From JBGTGG01 sp964398945 (GTDB lineage Bacteria; Bacteroidota; Bacteroidia; Cytophagales; Cyclobacteriaceae), in contig CAYNOT010000011.1 in the NCBI GenBank assembly GCA_964398945.1, positions 1-64,000 on the forward strand: a DNA stretch of 64,000 nt, in the 5' to 3' direction. Position 1 is the stretch's first letter; every line of letters begins with the position of its first letter. Positions 7,167 to 15,515 of the stretch are shown here, piece after piece. The notes under the pieces are model-generated. The model saw only the letters and a program-made list of their open reading frames with translations, was not told the DNA's origin and ran no database searches. The translations under genes and the position numbers were made by a program.

Positions 7167-7802
7167 ATGAAAAAATTCACATCGTTGTCAATGATATTGG
7201 CCGGGGCTATGCTGATCACGTGTGCGGATGATCCAGTTAAAAATGATTGTGTACAGATCGATTCAGAAATCTGTGAACACACAGTGCCCACTGACGAAAT
7301 CTGTGCGGCCTATTTTCAACGATGGTTTTATGATAAACAATCAGCTTCCTGCAAAAGGATCTCCTATAGCGGATGTTCACAATATGGTTTTGAAACAAAG
7401 GTTGCATGTGATGCTTGCAACTGCAATCAAAAAACGCTCGACTTTGAACACTTCACGATCCGGGTTCCCGCAGACTGGACACCAATAGAACTACAAGGAA
7501 TTGATTCGTATGTAGGTCAGATTAAAATAAGCAATCAAGAGACTGTAATGTTTGACTTCGGGTGGTATTCAAGTAAGCTCAATGTTGACATTTCCACCCA
7601 CGATATCAACATTGTTAAAATCGATAATAAGAAAGCAAAAATTGTAAAACCCAAAGATTTTGGGCAAGGGACAACCGGTGTGTATTTCGACAGTCTGGAG
7701 GTTTCTAAAATCAATAAGTTTCAGATAAGTGGTACAGGTTTGACCAAACAAAATCAAAAACGCTTTTTGAGTGCTATTGAAACATTGACATTTAAAAATT
7801 AA
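7167..7802 (+). CDS. lipoprotein with Kunitz (BPTI)-like domain
   Basis: The 211-residue product starts with a lipoprotein signal (LITC, Cys19). Residues 36-86 match the Kunitz protease-inhibitor framework: C36, C46, C62, C70 and C81 with the motif RWFYDKQSASC...SYSGC, which parallels RYFYNAKAGLC...VYGGC in bovine trypsin inhibitor. Spacings C46-C62 (16) and C62-C70 (8) equal those of BPTI, and Phe75 lies six residues before C81 as in BPTI; the loop between C70 and Phe75 is two residues shorter and the last Cys (84 or 86) is shifted. The residue after C46, the P1 position, is Ala47. Residues 92-211 form a second domain of unknown type. Kunitz domains are rare in bacteria. Confidence 0.8.
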   Translation: MKKFTSLSMILAGAMLITCADDPVKNDCVQIDSEICEHTVPTDEICAAYFQRWFYDKQSASCKRISYSGCSQYGFETKVACDACNCNQKTLDFEHFTIRVPADWTPIELQGIDSYVGQIKISNQETVMFDFGWYSSKLNVDISTHDINIVKIDNKKAKIVKPKDFGQGTTGVYFDSLEVSKINKFQISGTGLTKQNQKRFLSAIETLTFKN

Positions 7803-7845
7803 ATCAGGACTTGAACGCTTAACATTGGACAAAAGATTACCAGAT

Positions 7846-8235
7846 ATGAGATACGGACTCCTGCTTATCGCAATTGCTTTGGTTGGCTGTGCCAATGACG
7901 CTTCCATTAATACCCAGGTGCCATTGGAAGGAAAATGGGTTGATGTAAACACAAAAACAGATACATTGACCTTTGGCGCTTTTGGAGATCAGGGGGTGGT
8001 TACGTTGAGTCGCGGAAAGGAAATACGAGATGGGTTTCTTTTGCCAAAATATGGGTCGGGGCCATATAACTACAGTTTATCGGCTAATAATAAAATATCA
8101 CTTCGTTGGTTTTTATCCAGTAATGCAAGTTTTAATGACTATTATTTAAAACAATCCGGAGACAAATTGATAATTGAGAAATTTTTTGACCCGGCCAAAT
8201 CCGGTACGTTGTTGACCTTTAAGAAAATAGATTAG
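7846..8235 (+). CDS. small lipoprotein, unknown function
   Basis: The ATG at 7846 begins a typical lipoprotein signal, MRYGLLLIAIALVGC, with the lipobox LVGC at residues 12-15. An in-frame ATG at 7825 would put charged residues ahead of it. The mature part (about 115 residues) contains EGKWVDVNTKTDTLTFG and ends TLLTFKKID, a pattern seen in lipocalin-like and META-like small beta-barrel proteins of Bacteroidota. I cannot name a family with certainty. The 130 bases to the convergent cytochrome gene hold nothing recognisable. Confidence 0.7.
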   Translation: MRYGLLLIAIALVGCANDASINTQVPLEGKWVDVNTKTDTLTFGAFGDQGVVTLSRGKEIRDGFLLPKYGSGPYNYSLSANNKISLRWFLSSNASFNDYYLKQSGDKLIIEKFFDPAKSGTLLTFKKID

Positions 8236-8366
8236 GCAAAAGAAATCTTTTCATATTCCCAGTGCATCCGTTGAGCCAAATGCCTGTACTGCAAGTGGAT
8301 CAATTGAGGAAGTTCCGTGGATTTCTGATTTGAAAAAAAACCATCACAAATTTGTTCCTTGGATGA

Positions 8367-8792
8367 TTAGTACGGTTGATAATCTTTCGTACTTGCTTTC
8401 AACGCTGGTTGAATTTCTTCAGGTAGAATGGGTGCGCTCTTATTGCCCCACGCGTTCCGGATGTAGTTCAAAACATCCGATACCTGCTCGTCACTTAAAC
8501 TAAAGCCAGTCATTTCGCCATTGTAGTCTACACCATTTATGCTCATGGGGCCACGCACACCCAGTACAACAACTTTGATAAGTCTGTTCTTATCGTTGAG
8601 GTAATCCGTTTTTACAAGTGGTGGAAAAACACCTTCAAGGCCTTTTCCTTCTGTCATGTGACAGGAAATACACTGGGCTTCATAAATCGTCTTCCCTCGT
8701 TCCATGCTTGCTTTCAGATCAAACGTCTGATAGAAAGAGCAAAGCACTATGGTTGATAATGATAAAATAAAAACTGAATGGATTTTTTTCAT
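8367..8792 (-). CDS. c-type cytochrome, partner of the molybdenum hydroxylase
   Basis: The product has an N-terminal signal segment (MKKIHSVFILSLSTIVL) and one heme-c site CISCH about 20 residues into the mature domain; GEMTGFSLS supplies the likely distal Met ligand. At about 141 residues it is a class I mono-heme cytochrome. The start at 8792 follows the iorB-like stop by 4 bases; an upstream ATG at 8810 overlaps that gene. It closes a three-gene minus-strand operon and probably carries electrons from the hydroxylase to the respiratory chain. Confidence 0.88.
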   Translation of the reverse strand: MKKIHSVFILSLSTIVLCSFYQTFDLKASMERGKTIYEAQCISCHMTEGKGLEGVFPPLVKTDYLNDKNRLIKVVVLGVRGPMSINGVDYNGEMTGFSLSDEQVSDVLNYIRNAWGNKSAPILPEEIQPALKASTKDYQPY

Positions 8793-8796
8793 AACC

Positions 8797-11061
8797 CTAT
8801 GTCTCATCATCCATTGCCTTCAGGTCATTTATAAAAGGTTGGGTATAGAATCGCTTGCCCATATTTTTATATAATGCATTCGCCACCGCTGCAAAGACTG
8901 GCGGATATGGTGGTTCGCCCAAACCCGTTGGGTCAACATCACTTTCAACAAAGTTGACATCAATTTTTTTAGGCGCTTCTTTAAGTCGGATCATTCTGTA
9001 GCGATTGAAATTATTTTGGTCTGAAACACCATCTTTATGTGTCAACCCCCCGTAGAAAGCATGTCCGATACCATCCACAACAGCCCCTTGCACCATATTA
9101 ACAGCTGCATCCGGATTGATTACAACACCGCAATCAACGGCACTAAAGACACGTTCCACATAAGGTTCGCCATCCTTTCTTACGATATCTACAACATGGG
9201 CAGCATACGAACTATGACAGAAGTAGGCAGCAACTCCACGGCTGTATTTTTTGTTTTCGGGATTATTCCATCCGGATTTTTCTTTCAACAACTTCAAAAC
9301 GCCTGCATATCGGTCTGCATCATAGTCATTGTTTTTACCAACAGGATTTTCTTTCGCTCGTTTTAAAAGTTCCAGTCTGAAATCTATCGGGTCCTTGCCC
9401 ATTAATTCGGCCAACTCATCCAGGAAAGACTGCTCTGCAGCGGCATTGAAATTTGATCGTGGTGCCCGGAACGCTCCGATCGTTATGTTGGATGGTATTG
9501 CCCAACCTTCAGCGAGATAATTATCAATTGCACCAGCGGGGAACCTGTTTGCATGTACAGGGTGCTCCGGTATTCCTCCACCCTTCACATGAAAGGCAAT
9601 TACATTTTTATTTGCATCCAGTGCCGCGCGATACGTAGCCGTATACATCGGGCGATAAATGCCATACGTCATATCATCTTCACGACTGTAAACCAGTTTG
9701 ACTGGGGCTTTTACTTTTCTGGAAATAAGCGCTGCTTCTGTAAGGTAATGTCCGTATGCCCTTAGGCCAAAACCTCCACCCATCCGGGTCATCTGAATTT
9801 CGATCTTTTCTGGCGGCAGATTTAAAATCTTCGATAGTGTAGGTTCTATCCAGCCCGGTGCCTGATGAGGCCCTACCAACAAGGCTTTTTCATCGGTAAC
9901 ATGCGCGAAGAAATTCATGGGCTCCATACAGTTATGCGCCAAAAATGGGGCCGTGTAGGTGCGTTCTAAAATATGTGCTGCGTTAGCGAAAGCCGCTTCC
10001 GGGTCTCCATCTTTTCGCAATTGTTGTGCTGGCTTCTTTGCATACCCGGCCATTTTTTCATACTGCGTACTGGTACTTTCAAGCCCTGCCGGAACAATAA
10101 CTTCTCTCGTTCCACCTCTGCCGCCCATTATTTCCTTTGTATCGCTGATCTGTTCCCACGTTACTGTCAGTTTTTTACGGGCATTCATCACTTCCCAGGT
10201 GGTATTGCCAACCACTACCAGCAAATCATTAAAGGTTCGTGTATCAAAACTTGCCTGTTCGAAACCGTCTTCATATAATTTTAGCGTAAACACATCTTTT
10301 ATTCCTGGCATCTTCAAAGTTTCCGATGCATCAAAAGATTTAAGTTTCTTGCCAAAAGCCGGTGGATGTTCAATCATGGCAACCAGCATTCCTTCATACG
10401 TAAGGTCCAATGCAAAAAGAGGTTTACCGGTTACGATTTTTAAACCCTCAACATTCTTGCTCGAGTTTCCGACAACGTTGAAACTCTTTATCTCCTTTAG
10501 CTTTACATCTTTGGGGACGGGATTGACTGCAGCCTTCGATGCAAAGTCACCATACTTTCCTGACTTACCACTTTTTTCATGATAGAGTATACCGGCTTTG
10601 GTGGTCACTTCTTCCACGGGCACACCCCAGGTTTGTGCTGCGGCATTCCTCAACATTTGACGAGCGGCCGCACCTGCCTCCCGGAGCGGTTTCCAATACA
10701 TCCTGACTGAATTGCTTCCTCCGGTAAATTGAGGGCCGAGTTTCACATTATCGTGTGGCCCCATTTCTACTATAACCTTTTGCCAATCCACATCCAATTC
10801 CTCTGCAACTATCATTGGCAGGGAGGTCATCACATTTTGCCCAAACTCCGGATTAGGGTTGAGTATCTTAATAATATTATCCGATGTAATTTTGATATAG
10901 CCTGTCAATTCATTCCACTGATCAGCAGGACTTATTGTACTGGCTTTATCGTCAAACGTGTATTTTCCCAATCCACTAAAACTGATCATCATGCCACCGC
11001 TGGCAAGCATTGATGACTTTAAAAATGATCGTCTGGTCAGTGGTGTTTTTATCTTTTCCAT
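8797..11061 (-). CDS. iorB: molybdopterin-binding oxidoreductase large subunit (isoquinoline 1-oxidoreductase beta-like)
   Basis: A 754-residue xanthine-dehydrogenase-family molybdenum subunit. It begins with a Tat signal, TRRSFLKSS at residues 9-17, as expected for periplasmic enzymes folded with cofactor before export. Molybdopterin-binding stretches include GGGFGLRAYG and GAFRAPRSNFNAAAEQSFLDE, and near the C-terminus VDCGVVINPDAAVNMVQGAVVDGIGHA. The glycine-rich motifs and length match isoquinoline 1-oxidoreductase or periplasmic aldehyde oxidase beta subunits. Substrate cannot be told from sequence; N-heteroaromatics or aldehydes are likely. It lies between the 2Fe-2S subunit gene and the cytochrome gene. 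Confidence 0.9.
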   Translation of the reverse strand: MEKIKTPLTRRSFLKSSMLASGGMMISFSGLGKYTFDDKASTISPADQWNELTGYIKITSDNIIKILNPNPEFGQNVMTSLPMIVAEELDVDWQKVIVEMGPHDNVKLGPQFTGGSNSVRMYWKPLREAGAAARQMLRNAAAQTWGVPVEEVTTKAGILYHEKSGKSGKYGDFASKAAVNPVPKDVKLKEIKSFNVVGNSSKNVEGLKIVTGKPLFALDLTYEGMLVAMIEHPPAFGKKLKSFDASETLKMPGIKDVFTLKLYEDGFEQASFDTRTFNDLLVVVGNTTWEVMNARKKLTVTWEQISDTKEIMGGRGGTREVIVPAGLESTSTQYEKMAGYAKKPAQQLRKDGDPEAAFANAAHILERTYTAPFLAHNCMEPMNFFAHVTDEKALLVGPHQAPGWIEPTLSKILNLPPEKIEIQMTRMGGGFGLRAYGHYLTEAALISRKVKAPVKLVYSREDDMTYGIYRPMYTATYRAALDANKNVIAFHVKGGGIPEHPVHANRFPAGAIDNYLAEGWAIPSNITIGAFRAPRSNFNAAAEQSFLDELAELMGKDPIDFRLELLKRAKENPVGKNNDYDADRYAGVLKLLKEKSGWNNPENKKYSRGVAAYFCHSSYAAHVVDIVRKDGEPYVERVFSAVDCGVVINPDAAVNMVQGAVVDGIGHAFYGGLTHKDGVSDQNNFNRYRMIRLKEAPKKIDVNFVESDVDPTGLGEPPYPPVFAAVANALYKNMGKRFYTQPFINDLKAMDDET

Positions 11062-11103
11062 TTTTAAATTCTTTAAATTTTGGCAATGGTAATTCGATCA
11101 ATT

Positions 11104-11562
11104 TTATTTTTGTGTCGATGCAGCTTTGATAGCATCCCTTATGCGCAAATAGGTGCCACACCGGCAAATGTTGCCTGACATCGAAGCATCAATTTGTGCA
11201 TCAGTGGGATTGGGATTTGTTTTCAATAATGCAGCCGCAGACATGATCTGTCCTGTTTGGCAATAACCACACTGTGCGACATCCTGCTCAAGCCATGCTT
11301 TTTGTACCGGATGGTCCCCCTTTTCTGAAAGTCCTTCAATGGTTGTTATATTCTTGTTCGCAACCGCTGACACGGGCAGTGAACACGATCGCACAGCGGT
11401 ACCTTCAAGATGGATGGTACACGCACCACATTGCGCGATGCCACATCCATACTTCGTACCTACAAGATTAAGGTGTTCCCGGAGAACCCAGAGAACCGGG
11501 GTTTTGGGATCTACATCTACTGTCTGCCGGTTCCCGTTTACTTTCAAGTTGATAGCTGCCAT
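11104..11562 (-). CDS. iorA: 2Fe-2S subunit of the molybdenum hydroxylase (isoquinoline 1-oxidoreductase alpha-like)
   Basis: 152 residues with both iron-sulfur domains of the xanthine oxidase family. The plant-type cluster uses C40, C45, C48 and C60, and the helical-bundle cluster uses C98, C101, C133 and C135. It passes electrons from the molybdenum site in the neighbouring large subunit to the outside acceptor. It has no signal peptide of its own and would be carried through the Tat system with its partner. It is the first gene of the operon; 42 bases separate it from the large-subunit start. Confidence 0.92.
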   Translation of the reverse strand: MAAINLKVNGNRQTVDVDPKTPVLWVLREHLNLVGTKYGCGIAQCGACTIHLEGTAVRSCSLPVSAVANKNITTIEGLSEKGDHPVQKAWLEQDVAQCGYCQTGQIMSAAALLKTNPNPTDAQIDASMSGNICRCGTYLRIRDAIKAASTQK

Positions 11563-11708
11563 GGTATAAAATTTATTTCAAGTCCGTATTTCTATTTAAA
11601 AATACAACAACGATCCAACAATTGGTTACGAAATTCAAACATCTCCACGGACGGTAAAGTCATCCTGTCCGGAATTTTGTTTTATAGTGTTTACAAAGCA
11701 CAATCCTG

Positions 11709-12179
11709 TTAGTGTTCAATACTGTGCGTGTCCCTTACACTACTAAATGTCAGATCCAGCAACTTCCATCCATCATTTTGTTTTTGATACACTTCAGTAA
11801 CTGTAAACTCAGTCACCACATCAGCACCACGCACAGACGCAGTAAGTGTAATGCGGTTCCAAACAATGGCGGTGTTATCAAAAATTTCAACCGCGACATC
11901 GTGAACATCTGCCTTCTTGTACCAGATACTGCCGGATTTTATAATCTCAAGTTCTCTTTCTTTTTTCCAGGAGCCGCTCATGTGAACAAATTTTGACTTC
12001 TCGTGGAAGAGATTGGCCAGCTTGTCCACATCCTTATCTGCCATCCACTGCCACTTGGTTTTTGATAGTTCTTCTACTTCCTTTTCTGGCTGTTGCCCCA
12101 TAATTACTTGAGCCGAAAGCATAGCGGCCATCAAAATTGATAGCGGCAAAATTTTAATTTTCATATTTGTTGTTTTCAT
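11709..12179 (-). CDS. secreted NTF2-like (DUF4440/SnoaL-like) protein
   Basis: The 156-residue protein has a signal peptide ending near VIMGQ, then an NTF2-like cone fold pattern: KTKWQWMADKDVDKLANLF near the start, FVHMSG in the middle and VTEVYQKQNDGWKLLDLTFS at the end. These match the DUF4440/nuclear-transport-factor-2 family, which includes small-ligand binders and enzymes of unknown substrate. A second start, MKIKILPLS at 12164, is equally possible. It stands alone and reads toward the iorA gene, about 146 bases away. Confidence 0.82.
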   Translation of the reverse strand: MKTTNMKIKILPLSILMAAMLSAQVIMGQQPEKEVEELSKTKWQWMADKDVDKLANLFHEKSKFVHMSGSWKKERELEIIKSGSIWYKKADVHDVAVEIFDNTAIVWNRITLTASVRGADVVTEFTVTEVYQKQNDGWKLLDLTFSSVRDTHSIEH

Positions 12180-12367
12180 ATTTCTACCAGCTAATTAACA
12201 CCGGTGGGGCTTTTCCCACTTTTAAATTTTACTTTGCAAAGTTGAGGTATTTTTAAGGAGTATGCTTATACAAATTACTGGTTCACCTACCAAAATCACT
12301 TATTCAGTTAATCAGGGAAGGAATCAAATTGGATAAAAGTTAGTTTTGAGTGTAGATCATTAAAACA

Positions 12368-13267
12368 ATGGAGGAAATAGTAAAGTTTGATACCGTCAGT
12401 CAATACAATACATTCAACAATCATGAAACACTACACCCATTGGTTAGTGTTATTGATTTTTCGAAGGCAGCACCCAGGAGATTGAGAAAAACCTATTTTG
12501 GGTTTTATCTGATCATTCTAAAAGATGTTCATTGCGGGGATCTCCGCTACGGAAAAAATACATACGACTATCAGGAAGGCACGCTTGTATTTATTGCTCC
12601 CTGTCAACTCTTTGGTTCGAATGGTGGTGAAGAATCATACCAACCGATGGGGCATGGAATTGTCTTCCATCCGGATTTGATCAAAGGAACTTCACTGGGC
12701 CGTGCCATTGATGATTATACGTTCTTTAGTTACAATGTAAGCGAAGCACTTCACATATCTGAACGTGAGCGCCAGTTGGTCTTGGGTTGCTTTTCAAAAA
12801 TCCAATACGAACTGGAACATGCCGTTGACAAGCATAGCAAGTTGTTGATTTCGGATAATATTGAACTGCTTCTCAATTACTGTGTCCGTTTTTATGATCG
12901 TCAGTTCATTACGCGTGACAATGCGCATAAAGGGATCCTTGAAAAATTTGAAACACTACTCAACAATTTCTTTTCTTCTGACAAACCCAAGACTGTGGGG
13001 TTGCCCTCTGTTTCGTATTGCGCCAGCGAACTTAACTTGTCGGCAAATTACTTTGGCGACCTGATCAAAAAGGAGACTGGTAAATCCGCGCATGAATTCA
13101 TCCAGCTTAAATTGATTGATACTGCCAAAGAAAAAATATTTGATCCAACTAAAACCGTGAGTGAAATTGCGTATGAGCTGGGGTTTAAATATCCGCAACA
13201 TTTTACACGTGTTTTCAAACAACAGGTTGGTGTCTCTCCAATGGAATATCGGGGTTCAATGAATTAA
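12368..13267 (+). CDS. AraC-family transcriptional regulator
   Basis: A 299-residue protein with an N-terminal ligand-binding cupin-like region and a C-terminal AraC/XylS DNA-binding domain (about residues 195-296) with two helix-turn-helix units. The second has the signature KTVSEIAYELGFKYPQHFTR. Such proteins activate or repress nearby genes. It is divergent from the NTF2-like gene at 11709-12179, with 188 bases between, so that gene is the most obvious target. No operator could be picked out. Confidence 0.9.
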   Translation: MEEIVKFDTVSQYNTFNNHETLHPLVSVIDFSKAAPRRLRKTYFGFYLIILKDVHCGDLRYGKNTYDYQEGTLVFIAPCQLFGSNGGEESYQPMGHGIVFHPDLIKGTSLGRAIDDYTFFSYNVSEALHISERERQLVLGCFSKIQYELEHAVDKHSKLLISDNIELLLNYCVRFYDRQFITRDNAHKGILEKFETLLNNFFSSDKPKTVGLPSVSYCASELNLSANYFGDLIKKETGKSAHEFIQLKLIDTAKEKIFDPTKTVSEIAYELGFKYPQHFTRVFKQQVGVSPMEYRGSMN

Positions 13268-13339
13268 GGGGTTTTTCAGTTAAGTGAATTTGAACGTGGT
13301 TGAAAATTCTTAGCGTAAGTTGTCAACAATTTCTCAATC

Positions 13340-13666
13340 ATGGCCTGTTTTTTGCCTTTCCGCTGGGCAATGCGTGTGGTCCTAACCTTCTATCGTAATT
13401 TTTCTTGGCTTGTACTTAGCATTAGTTTCTTTGGATGTTGGCTCATCTGGGTGTATGGCTCCTGGCAATTTATGTTGTTGGTATTTTGGATGAAAGTATT
13501 CACCAATATATTGCTGGGCCTTTTCATTCATCTTTTTAGTCCTTCCCAATTCTACTTTTTTAAAAACCTGGGATACAGCAAAAGTCGATTATATGTTTTC
13601 ACTTTTATTCTCGACATGGTCATTTGGTTTCTTTTGTCATTGACTACCTTGAAATTATTCGTATGA
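13340..13666 (+). CDS. small four-helix membrane protein, paired with ABC ATPase
   Basis: A 108-residue, strongly hydrophobic protein with about three to four membrane segments (roughly residues 18-36, 40-64, 88-106). No family is recognised. Its stop overlaps the start of an ABC ATPase in an ATGA junction (13663-13666), so the two are translationally coupled. A membrane protein this small would be an unusual permease; it may be an accessory subunit or form an oligomer. Confidence 0.65.
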   Translation: MACFLPFRWAMRVVLTFYRNFSWLVLSISFFGCWLIWVYGSWQFMLLVFWMKVFTNILLGLFIHLFSPSQFYFFKNLGYSKSRLYVFTFILDMVIWFLLSLTTLKLFV

Positions 13667-14322
13667 AAGATGTCCTTGAGTTCGATAGTCTTGATTTAAG
13701 TTTTAATGGACGTAAAATCCTTTCAAGTATTTATATGCGTTGTCAACAAGGCGAAGTTGTAGGATTGCTTGGAAGAAACGGATCAGGAAAATCATCACTC
13801 ATGAAAGTAGTATTTGGAATACTGGATGCAGAACATAAGTTTATCCGGGTAAATGATATTCCAATGCTTGGGGATTTTAATCGAAAAAGAATCATTGCCT
13901 ATTTACCTCAAGAAGGCCTCGTTCCCGCGTACGTTTCATTGCGTAGTGCTTTCAATTTGTTTAAAGTGGATATTGAGGAAGTCATTTTTGATTTTCCCCA
14001 AGCTAAAGAGTATATCAACTTTAGAACCTCGGAATTATCCGGAGGCTGGTTGCGCCTTATTGAAGCGTTTTTGATTCTTTATTCGCCCTCTCCATTCTGC
14101 ATTCTCGATGAACCATTTACGGGGTTAATGCCCGTTCACATCGAAGAACTAAAAAATATAATTGAAAAGCGGAAAACCAAAAAAGGCACTATAATCTCAG
14201 ATCACATGCACCGGCATGTAACTGATCTATCTGATCGTCTGTATTTGCTTTCTAATGGGAAAACCTACGAAGTAAAAGAAAAGGAACAACTTGTTGATCT
14301 GGGATATCTTCATTCATTTTAA
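13663..14322 (+). CDS. ABC transporter ATP-binding protein
   Basis: 219 residues from the ATG at 13663. Walker A GRNGSGKSS lies at 37-45, the signature LSGGWLRLIE near 127-136, and Walker B FCILDEP near 146-152, followed by the switch His in SDHMH. This is a complete nucleotide-binding domain, resembling the LptB/LivF-type group. The start fits a four-base overlap with the membrane-protein gene before it. No larger permease is encoded nearby, so the substrate is unknown. Confidence 0.88.
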   Translation: MKDVLEFDSLDLSFNGRKILSSIYMRCQQGEVVGLLGRNGSGKSSLMKVVFGILDAEHKFIRVNDIPMLGDFNRKRIIAYLPQEGLVPAYVSLRSAFNLFKVDIEEVIFDFPQAKEYINFRTSELSGGWLRLIEAFLILYSPSPFCILDEPFTGLMPVHIEELKNIIEKRKTKKGTIISDHMHRHVTDLSDRLYLLSNGKTYEVKEKEQLVDLGYLHSF

Positions 14323-14435
14323 AAAACCCTTCCCAAGTTTGGCTTTATAAAGCTTTGAGATAGTCCATAAAATTTATCAACAATATTTCTGGTTACATTT
14401 GACTTGCCACCATTGGTGTCGTATCACTATCGGAA

Positions 14436-15008
14436 ATGCACGAACTACCGGAAAATGAGCTGATTCAAAAAGCACAGCAGGGCCACCCGCTCGCGTTTCG
14501 GTATCTCGTGGAACGACACCAACACATGACCTACACACTTGCCTATCGTTTTTTAAACAATGCCGATGATGCCAAAGACATTGTACAGGAAGCGTTTATT
14601 CGCACCTGGAAAAACCTTGATAAGTATAAACCCGAAATAAAATTCTCCACCTGGTTGTATAAAATCACCACCAACCTTTGCCTCGATCAAATTAAGTCGA
14701 AATACAATCAACAAAAGAAAAATCAGGCAACTGAAAATTTTGAGGTTGCTTCTTCAACAACCCCGCTAAAAGATATGGAGCAAGAAGAACTGGTAACCTT
14801 CATCCACCAGGCTGCCCAAACACTGACACCCAAACAGCAAGCCGTTTTTATCTTGCGCGATTTGCAAGGACTGTCAACAGAGGAAATTGAAGAAACGCTG
14901 GGGATGAGCAAGGGCAGGATTAAAAGCAACCTGTACAATGCGCGGTTAGCGATGCAGGATAAAATGAAAAAAATATTTTTTATGCCTTCACCAATTTTTG
15001 AACCATGA
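14436..15008 (+). CDS. ECF-type RNA polymerase sigma factor
   Basis: 190 residues with region 2 (DAKDIVQEAFIRTWKNLDKY, then FSTWLYKITTN) and region 4 (LTPKQQAVFILRDLQGLSTEEIEETLGMS) of an extracytoplasmic-function sigma-70 factor. Its stop overlaps the next gene, an anti-sigma factor, by four bases (ATGA at 15005-15008), the classic coupled pair. It probably autoregulates this operon together with other targets. The signal it responds to is unknown. Confidence 0.93.
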   Translation: MHELPENELIQKAQQGHPLAFRYLVERHQHMTYTLAYRFLNNADDAKDIVQEAFIRTWKNLDKYKPEIKFSTWLYKITTNLCLDQIKSKYNQQKKNQATENFEVASSTTPLKDMEQEELVTFIHQAAQTLTPKQQAVFILRDLQGLSTEEIEETLGMSKGRIKSNLYNARLAMQDKMKKIFFMPSPIFEP

Positions 15009-15511
15009 ACTGTAAAAAAACAGAAGAGCTGATTGTGCTTTATTCGGAACTCACACCGATTGAGAGGTCCAAACTGGAAGAGCATCTTCAAAGTTGTTGT
15101 GCGTGTTCACAACTCTTTGCAGGTATTCAAAATCAACAAGAAATTGTTGCAACGGTAAAAAACCGGAGCCCGGAAATTGAAAACCCGGTTGCTTTTACCG
15201 ATCAGATTATGGCGGCAATTCCTGCGAAAAAATTTCAACCAAAGAAAAAAGAAAATTCCATTCGTTCGCTCTTTCAGTGGACGCCCCTTCAAACTGCGCT
15301 GGCAACATGTTCACTGGTGCTGGCATTTACATTTGCTTTGGAGTTCAGCCACACAACGGAAACGATCCAAGATCAATCAACCGTAAAAAATGGCGTTGCA
15401 CTTTCCAGTGACCATGAAAAATTAATCCAGGCCAAACGGTCACGTACCGAACGTTTTTCACTTGAAAAAACCATTCATCAAAACAACACTTTTGCACTCT
15501 CTGATTATTAA
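15005..15511 (+). CDS. zinc-finger anti-sigma factor
   Basis: 168 residues. The N-terminal part carries the zf-HC2 signature of zinc-binding anti-sigma factors, H27-x3-C31-x2-C34, with Cys3 as a possible fourth ligand. One transmembrane segment lies near residues 90-112, and the rest is a short periplasmic tail. It would hold the sigma factor encoded just upstream at the membrane until a signal arrives. The start overlaps the sigma gene by four bases. Confidence 0.88.
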   Translation: MNCKKTEELIVLYSELTPIERSKLEEHLQSCCACSQLFAGIQNQQEIVATVKNRSPEIENPVAFTDQIMAAIPAKKFQPKKKENSIRSLFQWTPLQTALATCSLVLAFTFALEFSHTTETIQDQSTVKNGVALSSDHEKLIQAKRSRTERFSLEKTIHQNNTFALSDY

Positions 15512-15515
15512 GAAT

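Noticed and set aside
9959..10582. Long plus-strand open frame (207 codons)
   Set aside because: It is a shadow of the iorB-like gene on the other strand; composition and motifs clearly favour the minus strand.
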